A DNA stretch of 64,000 nucleotides from Asterias rubens (taxonomy: Eukaryota; Echinodermata; Asteroidea; Forcipulatida; Asteriidae), in assembly GCF_902459465.1 (NCBI RefSeq), contig NC_047064.1, positions 7,962,762-8,026,761 of the forward strand, given 5' to 3'. The notes under the pieces are model-generated. The model made no database searches. It worked only from the letters and a program-made list of their open reading frames with translations, and had not been told where the DNA came from. A program made the translations under genes and the position numbers. Within the stretch, counting starts at the first letter, position 1, and every line of letters begins with the position of its first letter. Below, piece by piece: positions 1 through 12,900 of this stretch.

Positions 1-2746
1 TGCCAGACTGCTGGTACCATAGCAATGACATGTACCCCCCCCCCCATGTAATTCGCTTTCATGTGTTAATGTTTTGCTAATTCATTTCTTGATTCATAAT
101 GCATGCAAAATATGTAATGAGCAACCATATGAAGCTGGTGATTGAATTGCCTTTCACAATCTACGTGTACAATAGACCTCGGTGGTGGGGGGGGGGGGGG
201 GGGGAGGGGAATTGTTATTGAAGAGCTCACTCAAGTGTAATGATGTTGCTTTAAGATGGTGACGTGTTCATGGTTACAGATATTAAAACCTTTGACAATA
301 GTAACACGTATTCTGTCTCAGTGATGGACAGTATGACATGGCACAATACATATTTTACATAATTTATCAGACCTTGTGGTTTAACCTGGTGATGACTTAG
401 AGCAAGCTAATGTACATGTATAGTCGAAACGTTGAGACCAATTAAGAACTCACTTTGTAACGGTTCCTATAAGCCAATTTTCTACCTTCTGCCGAGGTAG
501 TAGTTGAAAACGAGGACAGTTCTTTTCAGAACTGATGAAAAATCCTAACCATCTTCTGTTGCTGTACATTTAATAAATAATTACACCTGTAGCAGGACAG
601 TTCTCAAAAGAACAAACTCTACCTGGCAAGTACATGTAGACACAAACGTGGTGATATTGCAAACCAAATAACAATAATTTATAGCCTACAGTAGGACTAT
701 GAAGCTGAGACATTTCACTGGCCAATGAAGTTTCAGCATGCGAGATTTTCCCAAAGTTATGTTTATATCAACTCCGGAAACAAAAGGGGTGGAATTGGGG
801 GGGGGGTCCCAGTGATTAGCATTTTTATTTTCAAATTTACATGTGTGCATTACTTAACATTGGCTTATATGCTTTATTAAATTAAGCCTTTTCACTGTTT
901 ATGTTTTAAGAGAACTGAGGGAAATTGTTACATGCATGACATGTAATGTACAGTAATTATTATTAGTCGGCAAAATTAAGCAATGTCAGCATAGTTTGAT
1001 GCATACTGTGTCTGTGTTCGCTATCACAAAGTTCACATTTTATTATTATGCACTCGGTTTAATATTACCTGTTTTTGAAAATAATAATGTTCACTTGAAG
1101 ATTTTGTTTTATTGGAAAGTTGTAGTTTTTTGGATTTGTACACAAATGTAGTTATTGTCTACATGTATTGTATGTGAATATAAGACATACAACATTTGAT
1201 TCTAGTGGAACATTTAGTTTCTAAAAGTTGAGGGAATTTTGTTTAAATTATTTATTATTTTGCACACAAATTAAAACCTACATGTACATCTGAAAAAGAA
1301 ACATGGGTTTTTTGTTTAAAATAATTGTGTTTTTTTCAAGAAAATCAACGATTTACAATGTATGAACAGTTTCATGCGGGTTTGAAACTCAATGAGGAGG
1401 CTGAACCTTTCAAATTTCTTTGGCTTTTGAAATACATTAACCGATACACACAAAAATACTTGTTATATGAGATTAAAAAAAATTATACTAAAAACATTCC
1501 AAAATACAAAACAGAACAAATGTATATGGACACATAAAAAAGAAGAACAAAGTGAGATGATTGGGATTGAACAATGTAGTTTGAACTCTGCATGGCAAAG
1601 CTGTCAATTCTCCCTGATTCCTAAAAAAAAAACAATCTTTCCATGTTCTGAAAAAGAAAAAAAAATTGGAAAAAAAATTCTGGTTAATTGCAAACTTTGT
1701 CCCTATTATGTTGAATGTAATTCTAAACATCTCCCTGGTTGTTGTACAAAATCTCCCTGATTGCAAGATGCAAATGTTGATTACTCCAACATCGATTGCA
1801 ACACCATTGAACAACCAATTTGCTCTTATCAATCCTTGATAAGACTAGTCTTATCTCGAGTTAGGACAGTTACTCGTCCTAACTTAGAGCCAGTCTTTTA
1901 AAAACGTGTAATAATGCCTACAGAGTCCTGGGAATAGTACTAAGTTAGGAATATCTGTGTTAAATCGACCCCAGTTAAAATCACCAAGTTATTCACAATG
2001 TACTTAACATCTCTTTAAAATTAACAACTCACTTGCTGTGGTGTTACTGTAAAGTGAAACAATATTTCCACAATAGGCCTATAATAATATTTTGATGGAA
2101 AAATTATACACTATTTCAATTGGTGTTTAATGGAGCTACAAGTAGAACCCCTAAAATACATATTTTGCTAAACTTGCCTTGTGATAAACACATACATGTA
2201 ACATGAATATATATAAATTGCAAGTTAACATTTAAGGAAGAATTTGATTTTGAAGGGGAAGTGGATGCCATTCTAGTGTCGGGGCTAATCTCACTGTATA
2301 CCCATTATGTATAATTTTTCCATGAGGGAATTAGGCAGAAAATCTTTCTGATTAAGTAAAAAAAGTTGCCTCATAATTTAAATAATGATTAATCTCAGGA
2401 ATCCGATTTAATATTAAAGTAAATGAAGATCAATTTATTGGTTCTAAACTAATAGAGGCAGTAGTTTTAGTAGAATAGTAGAGGCGTACATGTAGTGTTT
2501 AATGTGATCTTAACTTTCATGTAGTATTTATATTGGATTATGCATTTACTCATTACACTTGTTCTGTAACTAGGTATTCTTTTTTTTGGGGACCAAATAA
2601 TATTTAACATTATGTACACAAAGTTTTCAGCATTTTGTTTAGGTCCTGCAGAGAGGACTACTTTTAAAGGACCCCCATAAGAGTACTTTCAACATAAATG
2701 TTCTCTTTCAAAAGTGTGCACATTAACAACTATTTTACACACTCTT
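1..2746. other. No gene recognised
   Basis: AT-rich sequence with poly-C (near 40) and poly-G (near 190) runs and frequent ACATGTA motifs. Short open frames around 1325-1832 have no recognisable content. It could be intron or a long 3' untranslated region of a gene to the left. Confidence 0.5.
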
Positions 2747-3113
2747 TAAAGGCAGTGGACACTATTGGTAGTTACTCAAAATAATTATAAGCATAAAACC
2801 TTACTTGGTAACGAGTGAGGGTGACAGGTTGAGAGTACATGTATAAAACATTGTGACAAACGCCTCCCTCTGAAGTAACGTAGTGTTTGAGAAAGAAGTA
2901 ATATTTTGATTTCGAGACCTCAGAATTAGATTTGAGGTCTCTAAATCAAGCATCTGAAAGCACACATCGTGTGGCAAGGGTGTTTTTTTTTCTATTAAAT
3001 CATTATCTCGACTTCGACGACCAATTTGAGCTCAAATTTTCACAGGTTTGTTTGCATATATAATTATGTTGAGATACACCAAGTGGGAAGACTGGTCTTT
3101 TGACAATTAAAGT
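2747..3113. mobile_element. MITE family A copy at 2.7 kb
   Basis: Left end TTTAAAGGCAGTGGACAC and the full internal series (CTCCCTCTGAAGTAACG, GAGCTCAAATTTTCACAGG, TTGAGATACACC) are present. The right terminal repeat is lost after GACAATTAAAG. Confidence 0.85.
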
Positions 3114-3483
3114 CATATTTATTTTCTCGCCCCTCCCTTGTCATACTCTTTGTACATGTACTTACATATTTATATGACCGTAAAAGTGTTGAAAGCTTTA
3201 GTTACCCCTTCCTCCTAATGAAAATCATGCAGGCAATGGTGCAATAACTTAGGGAGATGTACATATATACCGTGTACAATTACATGGTAATAAACCTTTT
3301 CTTGGGATCTTCAAAAAGTTAGCTAAAAAGTATTGATTTTATTCTCGTGAGTTCTACCTGCCAACTAAATTGTTGATCAAGAGTTAAGCCGTATCCGAAG
3401 TGGGGGTTTTGGCTACAGCTATGGCTGTTGCTAAGGGTGTTGCTAAGGACGATTTGTACTCTCTTTACTTGAACGAGGAGGCA

Positions 3484-3915
3484 ACAAGTAAAGAGCACCT
3501 ATAATTTTAAAATTGAAAATACCAGGAGACGGACAATTTATTTACGGTGATTTAGACACATTGTTTGTAAAGATTGGTCGAGTATTGTTGTCGCGGTATG
3601 TGCTTACAGGTGAAAAGTGCCCATTTCCATTGTTGCAGTAAACTCCTATTGACATGATTGATCTCTCCTCTGATTCAGCATGAAGCTAATAGCGGGAATT
3701 TTCAAAAGCGGTTCTTGTCAATAGGAGTTACTGCAACAATGGAAATTGGAACTTTTCACCTGTAAGCACTTGTACTGCGACAACAATACTCGACCGATTA
3801 TAACAAACGAGGTGTCAAAATCACCATAATTAAACGTGCCGTCTCCTGGTATTTTCATTTTCAGAATACGAGTAACAAGTTTAAAATTATAGGTGCTTTT
3901 ACAACAGCCGAGTTT
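3484..3915. repeat. Foldback element with about 160-bp arms
   Basis: Left arm from AGCACCTATAATTTTAAA (about 3496) to about 3657 and right arm about 3719-3897 are reverse complements, sharing ATACCAGGAGAC, TCGAGTATTGTTGTCG, GTGCTTACAGGTGAAAAG and CCATTGTTGCAGTAA. Central spacer about 60 bp. Confidence 0.8.
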
Positions 3916-4477
3916 TGCTGTCTTTACTTGTTACCATAGAAATTGGTACTTATGTTTTCATTTGTGTAAATTTTCAGGCCAATCAACCTGTGTGCCCCAA
4001 TAAACAGAGAGTCCCCATACAGAGAGTCCATGCCAAAGACAATTATCACAGTATAGGGCCTACTGTTCTGTATTTTCTGGCCAGATACTATATTTAAAGC
4101 ACCTTTAATTGTGTCTGTAGTAAAATGCAATGGAAAGCGATGTACTGAGACATTGTAAGGGGGCACACATTGTCAGCATGAAGACAACTTAATCACAAGC
4201 GTTTTTCCTTCCTTAAATAATCAACTTTCCTACATCTATATTATTAGAATTGCAAACGTTACTAATATTTGTTGCTGTTCTCCTGAGAATTATGCATTAA
4301 GACGGTTCTTATTAATAACAAATGTATGCAACCTTAAAAGACTCTACTTGTACACTGATGTACACTTGTTACACAATGTACACTGATAAAGTTGTGTTGT
4401 CAAAATGGTGTATGTACTGTTAGCCTACTTTACAGTTTTTAACAGTGTTATAACACAAATGAAATGGTCTCGCCGAG

Positions 4478-4867
4478 TTAAAGGAACACGTTGCCTTGGA
4501 TCGGTCGAGTTGGTCTTTGAAAAGCGTTTGTTATAAAATGCACATGGGTAGAAAGATATGTTGTAAAAGTAGAATACAATGATCCACACAAACATGCCTC
4601 GAAATTGCACGGTTTTCCTTTTACGTGTACCTCGTCGACTAACACGGTCGGCCATTTATGGGAGTCAAATTTTTGACTCCCATAATTAATGGCCGACCGT
4701 GTAAGTTTGCACAGTAAGGAAAACCATGCAATTTCGAGGCAAATTTGTGTGGATCATTATATTCTACTTTTAAAACATCGTTCCAATCATATGCATTTTA
4801 TAACAAACGGTTACAAAACGCTTTTTATAGACCAACTCGTCCGATCCAAGGCAGTGTGTTCCTTTAA
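4478..4867. mobile_element. TTAA-bounded MITE family E, copy 1
   Basis: Starts TTAAAGGAACACGTTGCC and ends in its inverse (GGCAGTGTGTTCCTTTAA), with long arms meeting at a central GACTCCCATAA...ATGGCCGACCGTG hairpin. The right TTAA is shared with the adjoining family A element. Confidence 0.85.
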
Positions 4868-5207
4868 AGGCACTGGACACTTGTGGTAATTACTAAAAAT
4901 AATTGTTAGCATAAAAATTCACTTAGAAACGAGCAATGAAGAGCTGTTGATACATGAAGTATAAAACTCTGAAGAAGCAAAGTTTTTCTCACGCAACTAG
5001 TGAAAGGCCTGAAGCCTTTTATTAAACATCTGAGAGCACACAAATTTGTGCAACAAGGGTGTTTTTTCTTTCATTATTCTCTTCCAACTTTGATCACCAT
5101 TTGAGCCAAAACTTTCAGATTAGCTATTTTACGCAAATATTGAGATAGTGAGAAATAGTGAGAATACTGCTCTTTGACAATTACCAAATGTGTCCAGTGC
5201 CTTTAAC
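4864..5207. mobile_element. MITE family A copy at 4.9 kb
   Basis: Bounded by TTAAAGGCACTGGACAC and GTGTCCAGTGCCTTTAA. The interior is diverged, with the central hairpin largely gone. It abuts the family E element at a common TTAA (4864-4867). Confidence 0.85.
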
Positions 5208-5290
5208 CCCAATCCCTGTTTTCTGTTTTTGATTATTTTTTTCCCCCTGAACTTAATAGCGGCCTATGTATTCATAAAAACTATGGAAAC

Positions 5291-5380
5291 AAATAAGGAA
5301 GTCTAAGGAAGTCTTCTTTATAAGGAAGTCTAAGGAAGTCTTCTTTATAAGGAAGTCTGCTCCAAGGAAGTCTAGTCTCT
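5291..5380. repeat. Short tandem repeat AAGGAAGTCT
   Basis: AAGGAAGTCTAAGGAAGTCT followed by TCTTTAT repeats about twice, with further single AAGGAAGTCT units. Confidence 0.9.
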
Positions 5381-6629
5381 GAACCATTTATAGATAAAAA
5401 CCTTTTAATCATGCCTACTTTTTTAGTGCAAAGAAGGAAGATATTATCAACTCAAAAGAAATGTAAATATATTTTGCCACAGAAGGAGTTGTTTCATGTG
5501 TGTTAAACAAAAACAAAAGTGAACTTTAGACAATGATTGTGAAATATTTCAAATACTATTTGTAGTTTATATATTATTATTCGGTACTGTACTTGTTTTT
5601 TTTTTGTACTCCTCTTTATCTTTGTGGTAGAGTAGTTAACGAGCGTTTCTATTTTGTACACTTTCTTTCTTGCCCATTTTTGTCCAAAGCTTATTTAGAA
5701 ATGTTCAGAGCTATATAAAATGTAATATATTATGAATATCTGTGTAATTATACGTACCATGTAAATAACCATTTTGACTATTTCACTGTGAGAGACAAAT
5801 AAACATACTAAATGAAAGTAAACATCCATTGTTTTAGCAAGCTTTATGTATTTGGTATTTTAAAGGTATTGATACCTTTGTTTTTTGGAATCGTTTCATT
5901 GTTTTAATCCTATATAATCGTGGCTTATTTTATTGCGCCCATAATCCGTCACTCAGTGACGCTTAAGGTGCTTTTACACACAGTATTTTCGTGCAAGGTA
6001 CAATGTATGTGAAACTACGTTTGAATTATGAGACCTAATCTTATTGATTTCCATGTAACTGTACTTTTATACACTAAAATTAACCTGAGAAAATGTCATT
6101 TCCAAAGATGGTCTTTGAGATAACCCTGACGGCGGGAAGTGTCAACGCAGGAAGAATAATCCCAACAGGAATACACAATCTAAGAGGCGCTAACGCGCGC
6201 TGTAATATTCTTTTATTCAAATTTTGTGGGATAAAAAGTTTTATCTTTTTCCACAACTGCATGCATGCAGTGCATGTACTTCAAAGTGAAATGTTTCTCA
6301 AAATGCATTATCCTATCCAAGGCTGCAGTACTTCTTACCATGTAAGTTTTTAATGCCATTAAATTTCAGTCATTACCAACAGACCCTGTACATATGGTTA
6401 CTGTATACATTTATAATGTGCTATGTTTTTCATGAATGGCACTGTTGGCGCCACTCAATCAGACCAAGCAGGGTGTGAATGATTTAGGAGCTAGGCCAAC
6501 AATAATACAACACCTGTCGAGATGTTGGCTGGAAAGTGAGTACATGGAGTAGGGACAAATTGCCTCAAGCTCATGCCAGAAACGGCCAGAGCAGCAGTAT
6601 TGTAGCCATGGTGGGAGGGTGCCAGGCTT
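5381..6629. other. No gene; possible transcript end
   Basis: AATAAA at 5798-5803 follows a T-rich stretch and would suit the end of a plus-strand transcript entering from the left. I see no coding exon associated with it. Confidence 0.25.
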
Positions 6630-6856
6630 GGGCACAATTTCAGAGTTGCTAAGCACAAAAATTAGCTCAACATGAAAGTTTTGCCTCGGTAATAACACGA
6701 TTACCAACTAAATTTCCACATGATTTTCAGGATAAGCAAACATCAGCTGAACACCAGTAACAAGCACCATGCATCAAGTTTGATGCAAATATGCACACAC
6801 AAAAATTCATGCTGAGCAAATGTTTGTGCTCAGCAGCTCTATGAAATTGGGTCCTG
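6630..6856. mobile_element. Foldback/MITE with GGGCACAATTTC ends
   Basis: GGGCACAATTTCAGAGTTGC at the left pairs imperfectly with GCAGCTCTATGAAATTGGGTCC at the right. The interior repeats TGCTCAGCA and TGAACACCAG blocks. Confidence 0.6.
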
Positions 6857-7174
6857 CCCAGAACTTAAGAATTTTGCCCAATGCTTTGGAGGAAAATGTG
6901 CCACCCAGCACAGATGTTCCCCCAGACTGCACTTCAGGAATGATGGCCCCTTATCTCAACATGAGTAATTATGGGGAATTGCTCATCCTTGCTGGATTTA
7001 TTAGAGCCCACCACTCAAAATGGCGCTACAACACTAGCCCCACCTATGTACATGTACATGTTTTCCCAAACTACAAGTTTTCCCAAATTTCAATGTACAT
7101 GTTTTCCCCCTTTGTTTGGTGTCACTTGAATTACTTCATACTGCTGATTATCATTTCACCAACTGCATGACGGC

Positions 7175-7479
7175 TTAAAGGCAGTGTACACTATTGGTAA
7201 TTACTCAAAATAGTTATTTGCATAAAACCTTTCTTGGTGACGAGAAATGGGGAGAGGTTGACAGTACAAAACATTTAGAACTTGAGCTGTTGAAATCAAA
7301 CATCTTAACGCACACACCTTCGTGTGACAAGGGTGTTTTTTTCTTTCATTATTATCTCGCAAGTTCGATGACCCATTGAGCTCAAATTTTCACAGGTTTG
7401 TTATTTTATGCATATGTTGAGATACACCAACTGTGAACGCTAGTCTTTGACAATTACCAATAGTGTCTACTGCCTTTAA
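7175..7479. mobile_element. MITE family A copy at 7.2 kb
   Basis: TTAAAGGCAGTGTACACT at the left and AGTGTCTACTGCCTTTAA at the right. About 70 bp of the usual centre, including the hairpin, is missing. Confidence 0.88.
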
Positions 7480-9519
7480 AGCAAAATGACACAGACTGAA
7501 ACTGAAACATTTAATTTCTGAAATAAATATTGTTTTATTTGTCCATATTAATGACTTTACATTAGCATTTCTTGGTTATGTAATCAGCCGTTCAGGGATG
7601 TCTTTGTTACCAAAAGGAATACAGTACATGCGATCAAGCTGATTGGGCAGTTTGTCAGAGACATCAGAATGGAGAAGCAAGCAAAAACAGGCCAACAGGG
7701 ATTACATTTTTCACAATATTGTTTTAGGGAACTTAAATTCCAAATTATAGTTTATTTTTTATTGCCAACTTCATTCCTGATACATAACATAAAAAGGGTT
7801 TAAAATTTTTGCATCAAACGTGCTATGTATGTTCAATAAACAACTCCTCTCTAAACCCCTTTTCTCAGTTTCATTCACCCACATTACATATCAAGTGAAA
7901 CTAAAACATGTTACTGAAATTAACCGATAAACTTGATTGAGACAAATAACTTTAAACCCCAAAAGTTGCCTTGCTGTAGCCCAAACCATAACAAACAAAT
8001 TGACAGGTGTTGATGTTACAAAATGGTGCAATGTTTTTGAAAAAGTCACATAAATTTGTTGTACATGCTCACATAATTTTCAACTCAGAGACAACAATTA
8101 TTTTTGTGAACATTTTATACTCGACTCCCTAAAACTACAGCACCTTAGCAAGTAATATTTTAAGGCAAGTTTTCTATCATCATTATCTTTAAACCGTGTA
8201 AGTGTAGTGTAAATCTGTGGACATTTGTATTTTGTGTCATACAAGAAGTACCCAAACCCTTTATAGCATATCTCTTTGAGGGCAAGTTAAATTTCTTCTT
8301 GATAATTTCAAGGGGCACTGAGTCAATTGTCTACACTACCTCTTTGAAATCAGGCCTCTAAAGATAGAGTTACTCTTTGTCGAAAGTGGTCTTTGCTGAT
8401 GTAACTAAATTAACTAAATTGCTGTATTAGAAATGCTTTTGCTTTCACAAAACAATAAACTTTCTGTGCTGAAGGTTTTTTTCCCACGATTCAGTAATAC
8501 ACTTCCTCACGATTAAAGTGAAAGACCCACTGTCCATGAATGGAGAGCAATTCTATGCTCGTGTCTCTGATCCTATTTTAGTTTCAGTTTTGTGCAGCTC
8601 TCCCATGTTGTTTCAGTTAATGATCTTCACTCTAGAATTGTGTTTATGTGGTCATGGCCACTTAACACACCCATGCTAGGGTTAACATGATATGTATAAA
8701 ACTAACCCATGTAAGTAACTGCTTTTGGGCACAGCCCAAATCATGGGTACCCTTTTTGTTTTTTGTCCATTCTATGATCACAGTTTGAAAACCTCTGATG
8801 CGGCAGTTATCTCAATGTAGTTTATATACAGTAGAGTTGAAACCAACGGTTCTTTTCAGAACCACCCCAACTCATTAGAGATACATGAAGTCATTACATG
8901 GTGTTATTAACGCAAACCTTTCTATATCGTATTTCCACCATGCAAAGTTTCAAATCCTACTTATATATAAATTAACAACCACTGTGTCAATGATGACTAA
9001 AAAATACAAGATCTGCAAAGATTTACCAACAATTATCTGTTGTTCACTTGGTGTCTGTAACAAAAAGTGTACCAATGGTTGTGGCTGTGCACTTGCTCAG
9101 ATACCCAAAATAAAATGCAATTGCTTCTAAAAGTGGTCAAGTGGTTAGACTGCAGAACTTGCAATCACAAGGATGTGGGTTCTACTCCGGCCAAACTGAC
9201 TTTACAGAGGCTAGAATAAGTGTTATAGTCTAATTACTGAATCACAATTTCACAGGAGTGGCTATTTGCCCTTGGCTGAGATATTTCTTGTACAATTCCA
9301 ACAGGAATTCCTAGAGGGGTGGTCATTGATGGAATTTTCTTTCACCAAAGAATCAACTCAGTCAGTTTCCCTTGTGGTTTATTATTTGATATCTGAATTA
9401 AAAATTCGCATCCCCTTAAGGTGATACCCCGGCTGCCAGGTTATATCTTAAAATTGGGTGTGATCCCTGGCTACACGGAAGTTAACGGTTGCAATGTCTT
9501 CTGACGGGCACCCCAAAAC
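7480..9519. other. No gene; one SINE-like piece
   Basis: AAGTGGTCAAGTGGTTAGAC with GGATGTGGGTTCTACTCC (about 9130-9190) is a tRNA-like SINE head. Otherwise nothing recognisable. Confidence 0.5.
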
Positions 9520-9630
9520 AAAGATATTGACCAAATAGGGAGACTGCCAACATAAGGCTAGATAGCTTAGGTGGTAGAGCGCCGGCACATTAATCCGGAT
9601 GTCGTTGGTTCAAATCCCCCTATTGTCAAT
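9520..9630 (+). repeat. tRNA-derived SINE, copy 1
   Basis: AGATAGCTTAGGTGGTAGAGCG is a pol III A-box-like block and GGTTCAAATCCCCC a B-box-like block. A 5' lead (ATATTGACCAAATAGGGAGA) is shared with the copy at 10.8 kb. Confidence 0.7.
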
Positions 9631-9835
9631 TTGACTTTGTTCAAACCCAAACCAAAGAAATCAACTTGGTGGAATACCACAATATTGTTTACAATTAGCC
9701 TATTCAGAACAGTCTGCTTAGAACTTGATGACATCAGGGCACGTTGAATGAATATAACATTTGAATATAATTTATATACGACAATGAAATGGAAACATAA
9801 CCTTCCAGTTTAAAAATGAGCAAAATAAGAGACGT

Positions 9836-9907
9836 TCATATCGTATTGATTGATCCCATTAGGTTCACCGGTCGATTCTTGTAACGTGTGGAAATTTCAT
9901 GCTCGAT
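9836..9907 (-). CDS. cdk5rap3: CDK5RAP3 terminal coding exon
   Basis: Encodes IEHEISTRYKNRPVNLMGSI then NTI and TGA. The family ends with the same RY..RPVNLMG signature, which fixes the C-terminus. The acceptor is tttttgcag. A possible poly(A) signal in this orientation (TTTATT on the plus strand at 9379-9384) would give a 3' untranslated region of about 450 nt. Confidence 0.95.
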   Translation of the reverse strand: MEHEISTRYKNRPVNLMGSINTI

Positions 9908-12900
9908 CTGCAAAAAAAACCACAAGAAAATACATCGAAAATAAAGTCAATGGTGTGTATAAATGTTTAAAATAATTTTTAACAGACAATTACTTGAACC
10001 ACTTTATGTGTAATTAACCAGAGCTAGAAACTAACACTGGATGTGTTAGGCCTGAACACTTTGTGACTGGACAAGTTTGGTGGTCTTGTGTTTTCCAGTT
10101 GAATAATTGTATCTCACTGTGTAATATCTTTAGTCAAAAAGATTTATGTTCAAATTATGTACATAAATTTTTGGTTCAGTACAAAATGGTGCCCTGTGGT
10201 ATAGTAGACCTTATGCACATAACGTCATTTCAGTAGGGCGCCCTCACTTAGAGGTCAAATAGAGGTTGTTCATTGGCCAATAATGTTTCGTCATTGTTTT
10301 TCCTCTAAGATGGCGGCTGGATGACATCAGTGCATAAGGTCCATTGTGGATATCCCCTAAGATTCACGCTGTGACATGTACATGTACACTATATTTACAC
10401 ATGTAAAAGGAATGATTTCAACCAGTAACTTTGCGTAGCAAAAGAGTTAGACTGAACAAGTTTTGTGCATACTGAACGCTAACATTGAGCAGCAAATGTT
10501 GATGTTTTTAGTAGCAACTGATACATTTTGTGTTGCATTTTGCTATGCTATACAATGAAAATCGGTTGCTGCTACATGTTATGCCTAATAACTTTACCTG
10601 TTTTTGTAATGTCCTGGTGTTAGCGACTAGCTTGTCAATCTTGGGTTGTATGAGTTGCTCCTCCTTCAGATACTCAAGGGATTTCTGATGGACCGCCTCT
10701 TTGGAGGCAAGCATCTTCTCCTCCAGAATAAACTTCTGCTTCAGGGATTCTGTCAGCCTGTCGACGTACCTACAGGACGACAAAAAGATGCAGAGATTAT
10801 TGACAAAATAGGGACACCGCCAATATAGGGCTAGATAGCTCAGTTGGTAGAGCGCCGGCACGTTAATCCGGAGGTCGTTGGTTCAAAGTTATGTGGTTAT
10901 GCAAGAAGATATCAGTTTTTGTGCCCAAAAGTGAATTCTAGAAGCATAACCGTCAGTAACCTTTCTCAGATTGTTCATTCCTATTACAGATTATTCTTCC
11001 AAGGTTTACATAATATTTGCTCCTGATTTTTGGCTATATCCCAAAAACGTTGCCTTTATCAGACTTTATTGGAATATAAAGTTTGATCAGAAAAACTTCA
11101 TCCTGCCGACATGCCTAAGGGATACAAGGATTACAATTTTGGTTATTATTTGCCCTCAAAAGCTGAGGCTATAATAATTTGTCTCTTCTGTGCCAGTTAG
11201 TAGGCAATTTGATACAGGGCTCATGGAAACATAGAGTGCCCATCACACATCGGTGTATGGGTAGAACAAAAATAATAATACAACCTACTTTGGTGAGCTT
11301 TTGATAAGAAGTAAATGCTGAGTTGTGCTATCTGTCAGGTACTTCAGGACACTCCGAACCTTGACCAGCATGGCCGACACGTCGTCGCTAGTCTTCATTT
11401 GGAGGATAGAGGGCGCACTTTGGAATTGGTTAGCAGACAGGATGTCCATGGTTCCTTTCATTTCGTTGATTCGTTGCATCAGGAATGCTTCAAGCTGTGA
11501 CAAAGACGGGAAACAAATCTTGGTTTAGACTCTTCCCCCTTCTTTCGTATGATTGTATCTGGACCAGAGTGAACATTGAAATTAAACTTTTGATGGTGCC
11601 TGTGGGTTCCTGCTTGGCTTTTGTCAGTCTAATGCCAGAGTGCTCCAGAGGTCCAAATTGCCACTAGCCCGCTAGTCCGGGACGACCAGATTTACACCCG
11701 GGCTACTGATTTTTTCCAGTTTGATAGCCCGACGGGCTAGTGGAAAAACAATGCAAAAATCATCACTACAAACAACAAAGAACTGTGCAATGGTGTATTG
11801 TAGAGTTTGAGCCGTGACGCAAGACATAATGTGTCTTATGGGCTACCAAAATCTCATCAGGGCTACTAAAAATTATTGGTTACTAGCCCTGCTGACTACC
11901 ATGAAAATACGCTTAATTTCGACCCCTGTTAACTCACAAATACCTAGTGATACAGTGAAAAAGTAGTTATCAAGATATCTTCCGATGGTATAACAAAAAA
12001 GAGGAAACGGACAATATACATACATGTAAGGGCCTTGGAGACACTGCTAGGGTCGAAACACCAGGCCATCATCTAATTTAAAACAAAATAGCTGGACAGC
12101 TCAGTTGGTAGAGCACCAGCACGTCAATTTGGGGGTCACAGGTTCAAATCCTGCTCTAGTCACCCGTTTGTTTTGTCATTCCCTTGTGGTTTACATGTAT
12201 TAGTGAAGATTTTATGGGAGCATGTAGTCCGATTCAAAGCAAATACCTGGAGAATGCTGTTCATGTATCGTTATCTGTTACTCTTTATCTTGAAAGGCTA
12301 ATAGGGAGTGGCTATTTCCCAGGGAATTATAATAGTGTGAAAAGGGCTTTTGAAAGACCCGATTACATGGAGTGCCAAGAAAGTCCAAAGTTCTCTTTCT
12401 ACTCATCAGGAAAAGAGAAATTGGAGCAAATTTTACAATATATAACAATTTATAAGGCTTCATAAATATCACTTGCCTCTAGTAGATCGTTAGTGAAGTT
12501 GTTTCTTGTCGGTGGATGATCCAGGAGTGTGAAGGAATCTGTGCCTCTTGCTATCCCATCATCCTTTGCAAGAGAGACGTTGTCCGCTGTCTCATCAGCC
12601 ACCTTCATTTATAAATAATGATGATGATAACAATAATATCATCATAGTGCAACGAGGTAGTACTTACAAAATGATTCAAACCATTTCACTTTGAAAATAT
12701 AGCTTATACTGTCAACAGCTGCAGAGCTTCTCACCAAGTAAGCTGCAATAATGGAATAAAAGGGTAGCGACAAGTTCTTTCACTGCCGTTTAAAACACCC
12801 CTGCAAGGTTTTAAATGGCCGTTAAAGAACGAGTCACACTACTCTTTTATTGCCATTCAAAAATGCCTTTTTGGTTAAAAGGCGTAATAAAGTAAGAAAC

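Noticed and set aside
488..508. GAGGTAGTAGTTG resembles the let-7 microRNA seed
   Set aside because: The match breaks after about 12 bases and the flanks do not form a precursor hairpin that I can see.
6820..7170. 116-codon plus-strand open frame
   Set aside because: Low complexity in the second half (repeated HVHVFPNYKFSQ-type segments from ACATGTTTTCCC repeats), start inside a foldback element, no domain.
12088..12165. Functional tRNA gene
   Set aside because: The A and B boxes are good, but the acceptor strands do not pair and sister copies at 9.6 and 10.8 kb show it to be a SINE head.
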